Position numbers and translations under genes: made by a program
In this document: one piece after another, positions 49,462 to 61,832 of the stretch
Position numbering within the stretch: position 1 is the stretch's first letter
Layout of the letters: every line of letters starts with the position of its first letter
Assembly: GCA_013399855.1 (NCBI GenBank)
Contig: VXAY01006826.1
Coordinates: 124,001-188,000, forward strand
Length of the DNA: 64,000 nt
From: Oxyruncus cristatus
Lineage: Eukaryota > Chordata > Aves > Passeriformes > Cotingidae
Direction: 5' to 3'
Notes under the pieces: model-generated
The model's database searches: none
What the model was told of the DNA's origin: nothing
Seen by the model: the letters and a program-made list of their open reading frames with translations, nothing else

Positions 49462-51276
49462 CTTGTCCATCAGACAGGTACTATTCCAAGATAAAAATTA
49501 CATGGTCATGATACACATACAGAGTAGTGCTGTGTAGGCATTGAAAAGAAAACTTGATCAGCAGTATCTGATTTGCAATAGATAAGTTCAATTCGTTATG
49601 ACCCCTGTTTGGTAACTGAGGTGTCAGCATCTACACTGAACCCCTGAAAGGGAGCAAGGTTTCCCTGCTTTGTTTGCTCTATGTTGTCAGGGTAAGCTCT
49701 TTTGTTGTTACAGTAAGCTTTTATGGGTTTTGCTTTATAACCAGTTCCTTCAGCCTTCAAGAACAAAATGATGAAACACATGATCAACTTACACAGGAAA
49801 GTAAAAAATCAAGATTTACTGCATTGGTTTCTAAATCAGTTCTAGTAAATAGTCTGGAGAACTTTGATCTCTGACAGGTCTGTTGGATTTGCTAATGAAA
49901 TCCAAAATGGAAGCAAAATACAGAGATTCCAAGACTCCACAGATGTTTACATATACCTGTCATCACTGAAAATTTTCTCCAAAAATTGTAGGTTCCCCTA
50001 TAGGAGGTACAAGAAGCTTTGTGTCCAGAACAGGATTTGAAATACAAACAGAAAATACTCCAGTACAAAGGAAATGGGATAAAACTGCTTTCTGGCCATG
50101 CATAAAATCCACAGCCAAAATAATAAAATACTTTCCCACTGATCACACGGAAACTAAGGCTTTTATTAATTTTTCTATACCACTGACAGTCCCCCCAGAT
50201 GGAATCTTCCACTTCAAAACAGTAGGGCTGTATAAAGAACCAATACAAATTGGTCCTAGAAAACAAAATGACATTGCAGCTTTCCAGTAAACAGCAGTGA
50301 AAGGCCAGATTCTCATCTCAGGCAGATGATGTTGGAGTGCAGCAGCAGGTTTCTGAAGAGCATGATAGCATCTGCTAGGTAGTGTAGAGTGGTTTGTATG
50401 GCAATGGTCAACATCACCCAACCTTCCAAGTGAGCCACCTACTGGGAAAGTTGCTGTACTTACAGCTACACCTTGCTAGAAGATTTAACTCTGCTGCCAT
50501 TTAAAAGGAGAAGAATTCAGGGACACAGAAAGCGAGTTCTGCTTCCTCAGATGTGAAGACTGATGAATTTAGACAAGGGACAGACCTGAAAGATGACTTT
50601 CTGTTAGATTAAGAAATTCAGCTCACAGAGTACATCAATGATTCATTCCTGACTAATGGCCAGGTGCCTTAGTGTGCTGAATAAGGTTTTGGGCTGCATC
50701 TAACTGAATACTTGCCCAAGCCAAGCTTTTTTCCAATAACTAGTATAAGTCATCCCAAGGAATTATGACTCCACATCAGTAATTTAATAGACTACTCTAT
50801 ATAAAACTTAGAATCTTTCAAGCCTCTTGCTCAATTCATCCTGCGCTTTTGGGTTCACATACTTGGGCAGAAAAATAATGGAGGAGTGGGGAACTGTAAA
50901 CACTTTCAAAAGTTAGGCCATTAAAACTCATTGGAGTAAAAACATATAATGCATGCAATTCAGTAAAGAAAATTGCAAACCGTTACTCTAACACAGAACT
51001 ATCAGGTGAAAAATGATGAAATGGAGAATTTCCATCTAAACAGAAATGCTGTCAAAAGAGACCCATAGAATTAAAAGTTTCCGGAACTCCCCGGAATCAA
51101 CATTATCATTTCACTACCTTTTCAGGTCACTTATTTGTAAAATGGAGCTTCTTTCATGCAAGCCTTCCACATACCTCAGAAGGGACACAGCTCAACCAAC
51201 ACATCATTGTGTACTTTTGGCTGCCAAACCTCAAGAAAGAAACTAACCAGAAAAGAAAGCATCCAAAGAGAACAAC

Positions 51277-51294
51277 AAAAAAAAAAAAAAAAAA
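51277..51294. repeat. 18-A homopolymer
   Basis: An uninterrupted A run within a purine-rich patch. The sequence upstream does not resemble a processed retrocopy or a LINE tail, so I treat it as a simple repeat. Confidence 0.92.
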
Positions 51295-51539
51295 CCAGAC
51301 AAAAAAGTAAAAGATCAAAGGTAGAGAAAATAGACCCTTAAAGAAATATGGGAAAAGCTAAAGCTCAATTTACTGAGTTGGGGAATAAAAAACACATGGT
51401 AACAATTTCCAGAGATTTAAAAGAAAAATGCGTTCATTGGTGAATGGAAAATCAGTAATGGGTTTATACAAAGAAAATAGGATGTAAGGTAAACACAAGG
51501 GTAAAAGAATATCTATAATTAGAAGGATAATTAGGCAAT

Positions 51540-51710
51540 AGTATAGAGCAGCACTTAGGAAAGTCATTGACCCACTTGACTGGGATGCTTTTAAGAACGG
51601 AGTATGCAAACGCCTCTGAGAAAGTCTCTCAGTATAACTGAATCTGTCTCAATAGAAGAATGGATGGGACCTCCCAAGGGCCCTTTTAACCATATTTACC
51701 ACGACTATAT
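51540..51710 (+). mobile_element. possible ancient CR1/L3-like 3' fragment
   Basis: The end of this segment (GATGGGACCTCCCAAGGGCC, then CTTTTAACC) resembles a CR1-class tail ('gacctcc..aggtcccttccaacc'). The preceding 'tgtctcaatagaagaatgga' fits an old LINE 3' UTR. The match is weak and lacks a terminal octamer repeat. Chance similarity is possible. Confidence 0.28.
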
Positions 51711-54700
51711 AATTTTAAAGTTTGGGTAAAAAGCTTTCACATTTGTAATGTAATAAACATTTTGAAGATGCGTAATTGTTACACCTGGGGAAGGATCACA
51801 TTTTCCTGTTCTTGGAAAAATTAGCTGTTATTTGTGAGAAATGTGAGAGGCAAATAAATTTCTCGAAGTGAGTGGAAGCAGTGGTTGCTACTACTCATAA
51901 TTCCAGTTTCACATAACACCAGTCATATACCAAGCTAGGCAGGATTCACTGTGGACATACTGTAAATAGAGAGACCTGTCTGCTGTTTGTGGAAGCTGTC
52001 ATTACACTCCCAAAGCCTAAAATGCCAGATGCATAAACACAGAGGGTGGCAAGAGGTCTGACAGGCAGAGATGCACTTACAAAAAGGAAGGCTTGGATTA
52101 TCAGGAAAGGAAGCTACTTCCTTTTACTCACTTCTACTATATTAGGAGGATCAGGGGGTTGTAAATTATGGTTCTATTCAGAAATCACCCAACCTTCCCT
52201 TTACAAACAAAAACAGCGTTCAAGAGGCCAAATACAGTTAAAGCTTTTCAGTCAAAAGAAGTTAGATAACAAACACAAAAATGGGCACCTGATTAGAAAG
52301 CTGACATTGGTTCAAAGCTCTCCATTTTTCTTAGAAGTCAAACACATGATTTTAACAAAAATAGGAGCTCTGTCATCATGTATTTAGCCTCAATTCATCC
52401 AGGTTACTAAGGACATTAATATTTTAACTGGATGTAAACATACATTTTAAATTAGACCTATACATAACTTCAAAAAGACCCTTTTCAAATTATCAAGAAG
52501 CAACAGCACAGTAGGCAGAGGGTACAGTGTCAGAATGCACTGTTTGAAGGAAAAAGGACCACTGTCACAGTAACCCGGTTATTATATTTCAGATTACAGT
52601 AGTAATAACAGTCCAGACACCTTGGCAAAGCAGATCCAACAGTATGAAATAAATAAAAAACCAACCAAACAAATAACCATAACACTGAGGATTATGTCCA
52701 AAATAATAGATGTGTCACTGGCAAGATTTTCAGCTTTCCATATACAGGGGTTTCAGGACACTGTTCTCTGTTTTTTAAAGCTTTCTCCACAGTTATTCTG
52801 TAGAAGAGAATGAAACAGATCTTAATTTATATTATGCATCTCTTCTGATGACTCAGAAACAGCTTTGATTGAAACTTGGAATGCAAATACAATGAGATAC
52901 AAGTATCATCAGAAGTCCAGCCTCACACGTGTCTGAAGGTTAGTTATGACAATAGTCAATACAGTGTGGAGAGAGAGGCCCAACCCAAATTTATGATGGA
53001 AAACTGATTAGGAGGAGCTGGGTGAAATGTTGCTAGCAGCAGATACAAAGGAGTAATGAGGAAGAATCATGAGCGGCGCTTCTCAGGGGAAGCAAAGGAG
53101 TAGGAAAAGAAGGAAGCAGTACAGACTGAAGACTAAGAGGAAGCCCACCATCTACTGCTGTGGGAAAAAACTAAGAAAAGAGGTGTAAAAGCAACTGAGT
53201 AACTTTCCAAACAATTGAGCTCAGGTATCAGACCCACCAAGTAGCAGACAGAAAATAACGGAGAGGATTGACCTATTCGTTTTGAATAGGGAGAGAACTT
53301 CTGGAGAATGAAAGAGAAGAAAACCAGATGGGCACAAGGCAAAGGAAGGCAGTGCAAGAGGATGGCAATGGTGGCAGTGGTGAGAGGGAAAGGGAAGCTA
53401 CAGGAAGAAAAAGAAGGAACTAGAGGAGATGGGAGCAGGAAGATGCAGAGGACAAAATAAATGTGGTGAGTTGCAGGCAAGCACAGCTGCAAACAAACCG
53501 AGGACAGCTGTAAGAAAAATTTCCTTAGTTGTCCTCCAGGAAAATGGCATGTATTCCCCTCCACCCAACCACGGAGCCCAGTGAGAACAAAACAGATTGT
53601 GTGGCATCACAAGGACAACATGCTCTTCCACAGACAGCAAAGAGCACACACAAATTCCTGCAGAATAAGTGCTTTCTAACCTATTAATTTATACAGTTCA
53701 GCTGGTCTTGACTTTATTTAGCATTTCCATGGCACTCAGCATATTCAAATCAGAGCGTAACAGTGCTCACTGTGCAACTGCAGGTGTAGGGCAAGCGGAG
53801 GCTGCTGTAGAGAGCACATAGCACTGACTGGCCTGTGCTGCAGCTCTGAACCAGAAACTCGTTATGTGGGCCCCAGCTCAGCACTTCAAATGCAAGTCTG
53901 ACCATCACCTTTTTGATGAATGGATAATCCTTAAATTTTGCATAATCAATATGTCAATTTAATTTGGTTTAAGCAACTCTAATAGTAAAGGAGCATTTCT
54001 CACTGAAAACATTTGCCACTCCCACCACAGTATTTTTTACTCTGAAACAGCACCAAGTATTTTTGGCAGAAATAGGCATTCTCTGCTTGTTCCTGTCTCA
54101 GGCCACTACCTAACTTTTCTTATTGGACAAAGTTGTTTTCATAAAGCTAATATCCCACAGCATGTCATTCTATTCATTTCAGTGTCCTTAATCTTTTTTA
54201 TTACCTACCTACTGATTTTTCTGCCAAGACCTTTTCATGATTGATCTGTTACAACTTTAATAGAAACTATACACTTACAGAAGGCTTGAGGAGGGTCACA
54301 TTTACTTCCAATGTAATTAAACTGACAGCAGTGGCTTTATCCCAAGAAAAAATTTGACTGTGTACATTCACAATAAATAATGAATACCAAAATTATTCAG
54401 TTGTTTCCATATCTCATTTCTCTTCTACAGAGTTAAGGTCTATATTGAGTCATGTTTCTTGGTCTTGTATACATCTTTTAGTATTTGGGAATATCAACAG
54501 TGATTACAGCAGGATCTGAGTTAGTTAATTGGATTTAAAATATTCTGATCATGAATCTAGATTGGACCTGGTTTTGAATCACAGGTAGGTTGAATTGCTG
54601 GCATAGTAGATACACAAGAAACATTTGTTCACTAAATCCCTCATCTACATTTCATTCACTGCCTATTACAAAGGCAACAAAAATCCAAAGAATGTGCAGT

Positions 54701-55431
54701 CATTTATAATTGCAGTCTTTCCTTCTACATCTACCTTATCACACATTTCAGTCTTCTGTTTCTTATGTACTGTGTGTGCTCTTACCACCTCCCTTTTTTT
54801 ACATCCAATAAATGAGAGTTTGGTTTATTACACCATTTCAGAATTAAATAATAGGCTTTCCTCTTACTCATGTCTTGTATTCACCTCCTCACCTTTTTAT
54901 TGTATCCTGTCTGCTCTTCATAATCACAGTTCTCTTTTCCTTTCTGACAACTAGCCATGACTGCCCAACTTTGAATCTACAAACTGGTTTCCACCTGGAA
55001 GTCTAAAACGCCAATTTCTCCTCATTGCGTTATTCAGTGTTTGGACTGGCCCCTTGGATTTTCCTGAAGAAACGACTCCGTGACTAGATTTTTTGACAAA
55101 TGTGAGCTGTGAGAGGACAAATTTTAAAAGACAAAGGGAACTCTGTCCTTCACAGCAGCAAGAAAACTGAAGCAGCTGTAAACTCTGCCTGGATGCAAAT
55201 ATTTAAAAAATCTTTTATCCATTTAAGAGGGAGATCTAAGTACAAATCTCCTACGTACAAGCACTTTGAGATGGTATGGATTAATTTTAGGTCATACATC
55301 ATATTTTATGTGGGCATCAGCTGTTTAAATATTGAAAAACCTTACTAATGGAAGGACTTAACAGGGAAAATAACCCGAGATGACCATGGATATAGCAAAC
55401 ATAAGTGTCATGCTGGATTACAGTGCTGCAC
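51711..55431. other. unique DNA, no gene seen
   Basis: No recognised gene or family outside the purine-rich patch listed separately. The longest open frame on the minus strand (143 codons, 53,133-53,564) lies over that patch and is rich in Leu, Ser, Pro and Phe, as expected from a purine-rich opposite strand. Confidence 0.55.
53285..53455 (+). repeat. purine-rich low-complexity stretch
   Basis: The plus strand is dominated by A and G (for example 'ggaagaaaaagaaggaacta', 'gaggagatgggagcaggaag'). This suppresses stop codons on the minus strand and explains the long hydrophobic open frame there. Confidence 0.75.
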
Positions 55432-55563
55432 CACCCTGAGCTCAGTTGGTTAGAGCACGGTGCTAATAACACCAAGGTCATGTGTTTGATCCTCATACAG
55501 GCCATTCACTTAAGAGTTGGACTCAATGATCCTTCCAACTCAGAATATTCTGTGACTTCTGTG
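55432..55563 (+). mobile_element. tRNA-Ile-derived SINE with CR1-like tail (TguSINE1 type), copy B
   Basis: It starts near CACCCTGAG, with a tRNA A-box relic GAGCTCAGTTGG (55,438-55,449), which fits TRGCNNAGYNGG at 11 of 12 positions. The anticodon arm is GTGCTAATAACACC with AAT at 55465-55467, and GTTTGATCCT (55,484-55,493) is a B box with CpG decay. The linker 'ggccattcacttaagagttg' leads into 'atgatccttccaactcagaa' and a decayed octamer end, TCTGTGACTTCTGTGA. Copy A has the same organisation in the opposite orientation. Its internal promoter is weakened and it cannot serve as a tRNA. Two copies with the same head and tail exclude a chance tRNA-CR1 juxtaposition. Confidence 0.92.
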
Positions 55564-58113
55564 ACCCAATTCACCTCATATCACACTGTGAAAAGGATCT
55601 TTTTTGTGACCATAAGTTAGTCAGACCTTCAACAGATGTGAACCGTGTAATGATGAGCAGTCAGCAGGCAGCTCTGCTCACTTCAAACAGGTGTTTCTGT
55701 GACTTTACTCCTCTGGCTAAAACAGCTGATGTGATGCTTTCATAGACTCCAAAGGCACTGAAGGAACAATTGTATGCGGTTTGTGTGGCCAGGTTTTGGC
55801 AGCAGGAGGCAGGGCTACAGGGGTGTCTTCTGTGAGAAGCTGCCAGAAACTTCCCTGAAGCAACTGGACATAAATTAAATCATGGAAGTTCTTAACAAAC
55901 AGCAAAACCATCAAACTCCACACAAAGTACAGCTCACACAGCGAGCCCAGTCCTCAGGTAAACTGCAGTGGTAAATCACTGCAGGCAGATCAGAGGTTGA
56001 ACTTTCTTGCATGAGTACCTGCCAACCAACGCTGAGGAACATCAGTAAAATACAACATATGTTTGTAAGCAATTTGCCTAGAGGGAAAAAATGCTACTCA
56101 GAGAATAAATAAGTACTCTGATGCAAATACTGTGCCTCATTATTTCTTTGCCTCATGACTTGCTTTGGTCACACATGTTGAAAATACTTTAGTTTTAATA
56201 TCTCTAGCCCCTGGGAAAAGACATTTATTATTTTCCATTTCTTTCCCTTTCCCCTAATTGTACATCCACATTTAGGGGTTCACTTCTGCTTCCTCTTTAT
56301 CTTCCAGAAAGGTCTGTCAGTATTTTTTAAAATGGGAAGGTGTGGGGAGCAGAGAAATTGCACCAGGACCTATATTCTGTGAAGACAGATTCTATAAACT
56401 TGCAGGTATATAGCACAGCAAAATGTTGACTTCTCCACTGCTCTTTTCCAATAGCAAAAATTAATCCATCCCTTTTATCCCTTAGAAACCAATCGTGGAG
56501 CACTGCAATCTGCAATCTTCTCTTCTACACGGAGGATTTTTTCTTCCCTGTCTGGATTAGGGAAGAAAAAAAGAGATACAACGTACCCATCTGTTTAACG
56601 TGGTTCTGATTAATATACTGTCAGCCACCCTGAAAACACTCGGTTATTAACTCGTTAATGTAAAACTGGAGCTAATTAATAGTGGGTGTACACACTCATA
56701 CAAGTGTGTCCATATGCGCGAGTCGATTCGCGGCTGCACGGGCTTGTGCCAGCAAGGAAAGGGATTCTCACCCCCAGTAAAGCAGAGGAACCACGACAGG
56801 GAGGTAAACCCTCCCTGGAATCCCTTAAGGCTCTCTCCATCTCTTGTTTCTCCTCTGGAGCCAGCACAGCAACAGGGAGACTTCTGCGCAGTAGGTTTTT
56901 AGATTTGTCATGTCTGCACCCACTGATGTAGAAACTATGAAAGTGGGACCAGGAGCTATGATGGAAGGATAATTAAAAAATAATTAGCAAGAATAATTTG
57001 CAAGGGGCCAAGGGACAAGAGCTTTTATTTCATCAGCTGGAGTGATTAAATAGGTACCGCAACACAGCTGTAGAAGTATCCCTTTTTTCAAGTCGAGAGG
57101 AGGGATGGCGTACAGGGAATAATTACCAATTGCTTGCTTTCTTTTGTTCTTTTGTCAGACCGACTAACTTGCATGACCAAGTAGTTTACTCCAAAACAAG
57201 CAGTTAACAAATCACCTACCACCGCTGTGAAGAGTAGCTCTGGCAGCATGACGGTATCTGATGCAGAACACAGCTGCACAGATAAAAGGAAAGGGAAGCA
57301 GCAGAACAATAGACTCTCTGCACTTCAATGCCCCTGGATGGGAGGTATGATAGGAGGAAGGGAGGAAGTCTTACTGCATCTCCCATCAGCTATCGCAGTG
57401 CTCCTCTCATCTGGAATAATTTATTGCTTTACAAAAGAGACGGAAAAGAATGAGTTCCCCCGTGATATTTTGTGGTTTGTTTTGGTATTTAAAATTGAGA
57501 TTACATCTCTCAGAGATGCACACTGTAAAGCTTGCTTACAACCAGTCCCATCTGCCTAGAAGCTGGACGTCTTTCCCTGGCAAAGTCAGCTTCCCTGCGG
57601 CTAGTCAAGGTTGTTGCACTCTGCGTAGTACCGGAAAGCTGTCCAGTTGAGAACAAATCCCACAGTAAGAGAATAAATTCCAGTGATCTTGTGCATTCCT
57701 CTGAAAATAATCCAGCATCTTTTATTTGAACATTTTAGCTTTTGTTCCTTCTTTCTTGCAAGTCTTTGAACTCCACTACAGTTCCTCCATGTGGATGGGA
57801 CCCTGCTGTCAACCTTGCTATGGACAGGACCTGATGCTTCTGGTTTAGATTAAGAACCAAGAGAGCAGCTTGTTTTTTTTTTTTTTCCCAGGGTGGTTTC
57901 AAGCCCTAAATCTGCTGTCTTCCCTTCAAGGTACATTGATCTCTGGTTTCCTGCAGCTCCCTGTTCTTGACATTCTCTTGTATTTGGCCTCTGTTAGAAA
58001 TGTGATCAAAATAGTATCAACAGCTAAATGATTCACAGGTATAAAAGGTAGCATAAAATATATGACAAGCCTGAGAAGAAGACTTGTGTCATTAAAATAC
58101 CTTACAAAGAAAG
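55564..58113. other. unique DNA, no gene seen
   Basis: No nameable gene. A small CpG cluster at about 56,717-56,739 holds six CpGs in roughly 25 bp (GCGCGAGTCGATTCGCGGC), unlike the CpG-poor surroundings. Overlapping open frames around 56,676-56,931 occur on both strands. A 14-T run lies at 57,873-57,886. Confidence 0.5.
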
Positions 58114-58196
58114 AACTGAAATCCCAGGTCAGCATCTGAGCTGCAGATTTCATGCCAGATTTCCAGGCCATTACAGCATGAATACATTTCTGGGAA
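58114..58196. repeat. 83-bp dispersed duplication, copy 1
   Basis: From AACTGAAATCCCAGGTCAGC to TACATTTCTGGGAA this segment matches 59,980-60,062 at 81 of 83 bases without gaps, in the same orientation. Outside these limits the two loci share no obvious similarity. On the minus strand both copies lie inside frames of just over 100 codons; relative to each other one difference is synonymous and the other exchanges Ala and Ser. A weak acceptor-like TTCCCAG is shared at the minus-strand start, but there is no consensus donor at the other end. I do not recognise it as a known repeat family. Confidence 0.95.
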
Positions 58197-59979
58197 GTAT
58201 CCAAGCCTTTGAATACTTTTCTAGACCTTTCAAGTTCACCAAGCATTAATGACTGTATGAAGAATGCAAATTAAGTACCATATGTGAATTCAAAATCAAA
58301 GCCTTATAAAGAACAATGTGGAAATGTATATTCCAGATGCATTTCTGTTTGGAAGCTAAAAGAAAAGCAGCTTTCAGGATTTTGCCAGGTTCCCCATTGT
58401 AATTCTATCCTCTCTTTTGAACAGCTCTCTATGTAAATGATGATAGGGCAGTTAAGCACAGTGATTGTTAAATGCTTCCTACTGTTCAGTGGGGGTTTTA
58501 TCAGAGGTTTTCAATTCAGCATCTTTATCTATACTGCCTTTCAGTCAGTGCTAAGTGCCAGTCCTAACAAATATCTCTTTTGCAAGTTTGCTCTTCCTGC
58601 TGTCACAGGTATTATATAATATAAAAGCCAGGCTTCTAGCAGCAGGGAAGTGGATCTACTCACGTGTCAGATGCTTATTCATTTATTGCACTCAGTCCTA
58701 TTTTCTTCAGATCGGGGAGTAGAAACAAGTTACCTAGCACTGCACTAGGGGCCAAGGTCTTGCCTGTCCTAGGCTGGAGAGTCTTCAATCACAGCGAGGT
58801 TTCGCCAGTGCCCCTACAGTACAGCACATTCCAATGAAACAAATTACCATCAAGTACTCAGGAGTGATCACATCACTCCTACAGATTGCGCTTGACCCAA
58901 GCAAGGTTAATTGTCATGTTAGTCTCTATACACATAGGCTTTGCAATAACAAGCATTTTCAAAGGAAAACATGAAGCTCCCAGAGTCCTTTTCTTCCCAC
59001 ATTGTCTCTGTTGTTTTCAAGATACTGAATTTCTTTCCTATTCTTTTTTTTTTTTTTGTGACCACCAAATTCTTTTCTACACAGAAGAAATTCTCTTCTT
59101 ATTTCAGCATCACGTTCCATGCCCTGCTTACAAACATACATAACTCTTCACATTAGGACTCTGACAGAATAAATTGTGGTCCACATATGTTAGGAAAAAA
59201 TGGGACATTGTCAAATATCATCCAGCACTACAAAGCCATTTCCTGAAGCAAAGCTCCGAAGTCATCCTTTTATTCATGTGCATCTATAAAATTCCCTGAT
59301 GTGCAAGGTACTTTGACAGAGGCTTACACAGCGCTATCTCCCCTGGTACAAGACACTTTTGCTCTGCTACAGAACTTGGAGCAGGCTACACTGCATTTAG
59401 CTTCTTTACCTCTTTTCATACCTTCAGCCTGAAAGTCCACATGTGTGCCAGAAAAATACCAAGAGCTGTTTACTAGAAAAAAAAGTTTTCAATATTTTGC
59501 ATTTTCTTTAGTTCTCTGCTAGGTAAAATATACAGAAACATAACCTAAACAGATGGCTGCTGCAGTTGGAATTTCTCAGCTGCTAATGTAGCATTTGCAG
59601 GTAATGGTGGGGTATATACTAATATCTTGTGAAATACCAATCAGTTAACTTTCAGACTCACTGGCATCACCCACTAAAGAGGCACCTTCTGGTTACTGTA
59701 GATTTCTAAACACAGGTGGGCATTTTATCACTTGTACTAAATTAACTAATTATAGGTATGACCTCTCCCTTAAAAATGAAGTATCATGCCACTTCAAAAA
59801 TAATTGTTCCTGAAATGTTGGAATATTTTGTTTTGACATTTTCAAAAACACTAAAATTTTTACTTTTTGCTTTAGAAACCTTCAAGTTTTGCTAAAATAG
59901 TTTAAACTGAAACAACAAAAAGAAAAGCATTTCATTCTCGGACAAATTAAACTTTTAAGGGAGAGAGTGTCAAACAAGA
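58197..59979. other. spacer between the 83-bp copies, no gene seen
   Basis: About 1.8 kb of unique DNA with a 14-T run at 59,044-59,057. Open frames of up to 85 codons show no domain. No target-site duplication or element boundary is evident that would mark the spacer as an insertion. Confidence 0.55.
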
Positions 59980-60062
59980 AACTGAAATCCCAAGTCAGCA
60001 TCTGAGATGCAGATTTCATGCCAGATTTCCAGGCCATTACAGCATGAATACATTTCTGGGAA
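59980..60062. repeat. 83-bp dispersed duplication, copy 2
   Basis: It matches the copy at 58,114 except for A instead of G in CCCAAGTCAG and A instead of C in GAGATGCAG. Homology stops abruptly at both ends, 1,866 bp from the partner. Such high identity without flanking homology suggests a recent templated insertion, or two copies of a short interspersed sequence. Confidence 0.95.
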
Positions 60063-61700
60063 ATGTGCTTTCCATAGTTTTGATTCAGTCTCTGAAAAGC
60101 TGTGTTCATGTCTGTCTTTACTCCTGAGTATAACAGATCATTTCTGTCTTTTACAAAAATCTCAGCGCTATCATAAGGGGATAAGTGCAAAAGAGACATA
60201 TAAGATGAAGGTCAGCTGCTAAGAAGAAAATATGAGACAGAAATTGGTTTAGACTGGAAGCCAAATGAAGGTTTCTCATTCATTAAAGAGCTGAGATTCA
60301 AGAACAGTTTCCCCATAGGAACAGAGAAGAAGAAAACCTAACAACTTTCACATGGATTTTGCAACACATATGTCAGAGATCGGAATATCTGACATTTCAC
60401 AATGCAATAGACTGGTCTGCATAACAAAGGAATGGCCATTCTTTTTAAGTCTCCCGTGAGACTCACCATTTACAATAATAATTTCAGAAGCTATAGAAAG
60501 AAAACTGATAAAGCATTATAGATACAGCTTATAACTAGATCTCTGTGTGCAGAGGCAGAAAACAACTGAAGGCAAAATTATCTGCTGTGTTGGAGGGAGC
60601 ACAGTCACTCTCAGTAGAGGAATAATCCTTGTAGTATAATTTTCTGAAGGAAAGGAAATCAAAGCTAATCAAAGCTAGTCAAGTGCTATTGAATAAAAAC
60701 ATTTAGAACCATGGCTTATGGATAGTATGGTGAATGCCTTGAGTTCTGTCATGATGGCGATTTTTACCAGAGCCAAGAACTGTCAGCTATTATGTAAAAG
60801 TCTCTACTCTGCTCAAGGATCTCGGGAGATCTGCAGCAAAATAAGAACAAGAAGAATGAAATTTGAGCTAGAAGTTATTGTGAAAACTTTAACTTTCTCT
60901 GGTAAAACACCCAAAGCCCTCAGCTGTCCTATTGACAAAGGGCAATCCATATGAAAATGTACAGTGCAGCTGTGAACCCAGAATTCAAAGAACATTTTCT
61001 CATAAAAAGAGAGTCCTGCCGAGGGGTGGATAGGGTGAGGTGCTGACACCTGGAGATATTTCCACTCATCTACCAAGCATGATGCATTGTACAAAGCTTT
61101 TGGCTAATGCTAACAAATGGAAACAAGTAAATCTCTCTGACTTTTGTTCTGCCAGGGGTTCTTCATAGTTTTCCACTGGCTCAGATCCTCCAGCTTCACC
61201 AGGCCAGTGCTGTAGCATATTTTTCTGATATCATCTAGAATGACTGCTTTATTTCCACACAAAGTGCCAAATGAAATTTCTGAAGTGGGAACACTTTTTC
61301 TCTGAAAAAAGTGCTATATCTCCCATCTGTTTTCAAAGAGGCAGACAAATATTCATCAGTTGATAACCTATCGTGACTATCCAGATCATACATACTCAGT
61401 TCAGTAACCTAAAGTGAAACCCTCTGTATTTTATTACTTTATAGCACATCTGTTTCTGCAGCAGAATTGCTTATAATACTGAATGCTTGACAAAACTGGA
61501 AAAGCTGGATATAAAGAGGAGAAAGCCACCACTGGTATATGCTGTGAGTATGCATGCCCCTTATGGGTTATTACACGAGGAGTGACCACCTCAGAAGTTC
61601 AGAAGTGCGCTTCACTTTTGTTTCGTTCTTTGAAAGAAGACAGTGACAATTTTAATGAAATTACTTCTGTCTTCAGATCACATTGATACATAAAATCAAA
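60063..61700. other. unique DNA, no gene seen
   Basis: No gene or family recognised. A short 11-bp tandem (AATCAAAGCT repeated) lies near 60,659-60,680. Opposed open frames of 78 and 93 codons near 60,718-61,094 overlap and have no domains. Confidence 0.55.
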
Positions 61701-61832
61701 ATCATAGAATGGCTTGGGTTGGAAGGGACCTTAAAGGATCATCTAATTCCAAACCCTCTGCTGTGGGCAGGGGTAGCTCCCCCTAGACCAAGTTGCTCAA
61801 AGCCCCATCCAACCTGACCTTGAATACTATGT
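61701..61832 (-). mobile_element. CR1 LINE, 3' end fragment (minus strand)
   Basis: On the plus strand it opens with the reverse complement of the CR1 terminus (ATCATAGAATGGCTTGGGTT) and continues 'ggaagggaccttaaaggatc', 'cccctagaccaagttgctca' and 'agccccatccaacctgacct'. Homology ends near the CR1 ORF2 stop region. Of the five clear CR1 pieces this one departs least from the usual tail, suggesting a comparatively young insertion, still only about 130 bp long. Confidence 0.95.

Larger units (their letters stand above)
44424..51539. other. unique DNA, no nameable gene
   Basis: No recognised repeat family. The exon-like segments near 46.5-47.1 kb, the hairpin and the A run are listed separately. 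On the minus strand, 47,768-48,016 is open for 82 codons and includes a hydrophobic stretch (WLLVIFISFLFSSSIW) followed by basic residues. It would look like a membrane segment if translated, but splice signals there favour a different, short exon, so I do not call a gene. Confidence 0.5.

Noticed and set aside
51277..51294. Poly(A) tail of a processed pseudogene
   Set aside because: No retrocopied gene or target-site duplication is visible upstream.
53133..53564. 143-codon minus-strand open frame, the longest in the window
   Set aside because: It lies opposite a purine-rich low-complexity tract, which yields Leu/Ser/Pro/Phe-rich frames without stops. No domain and no splice support.
55432..55510. 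Possible tRNA-Ile (AAT) gene
   Set aside because: Both internal promoter boxes carry mutations and the sequence runs into a CR1-like tail, so it is a SINE head and not a functional tRNA.
58114..58196. Mutually exclusive duplicated coding exons (minus strand)
   Set aside because: Both copies are open and share an acceptor-like CAG, but neither has a consensus donor at the end of homology and no flanking intron sequence is shared. Kept only as one hypothesis.
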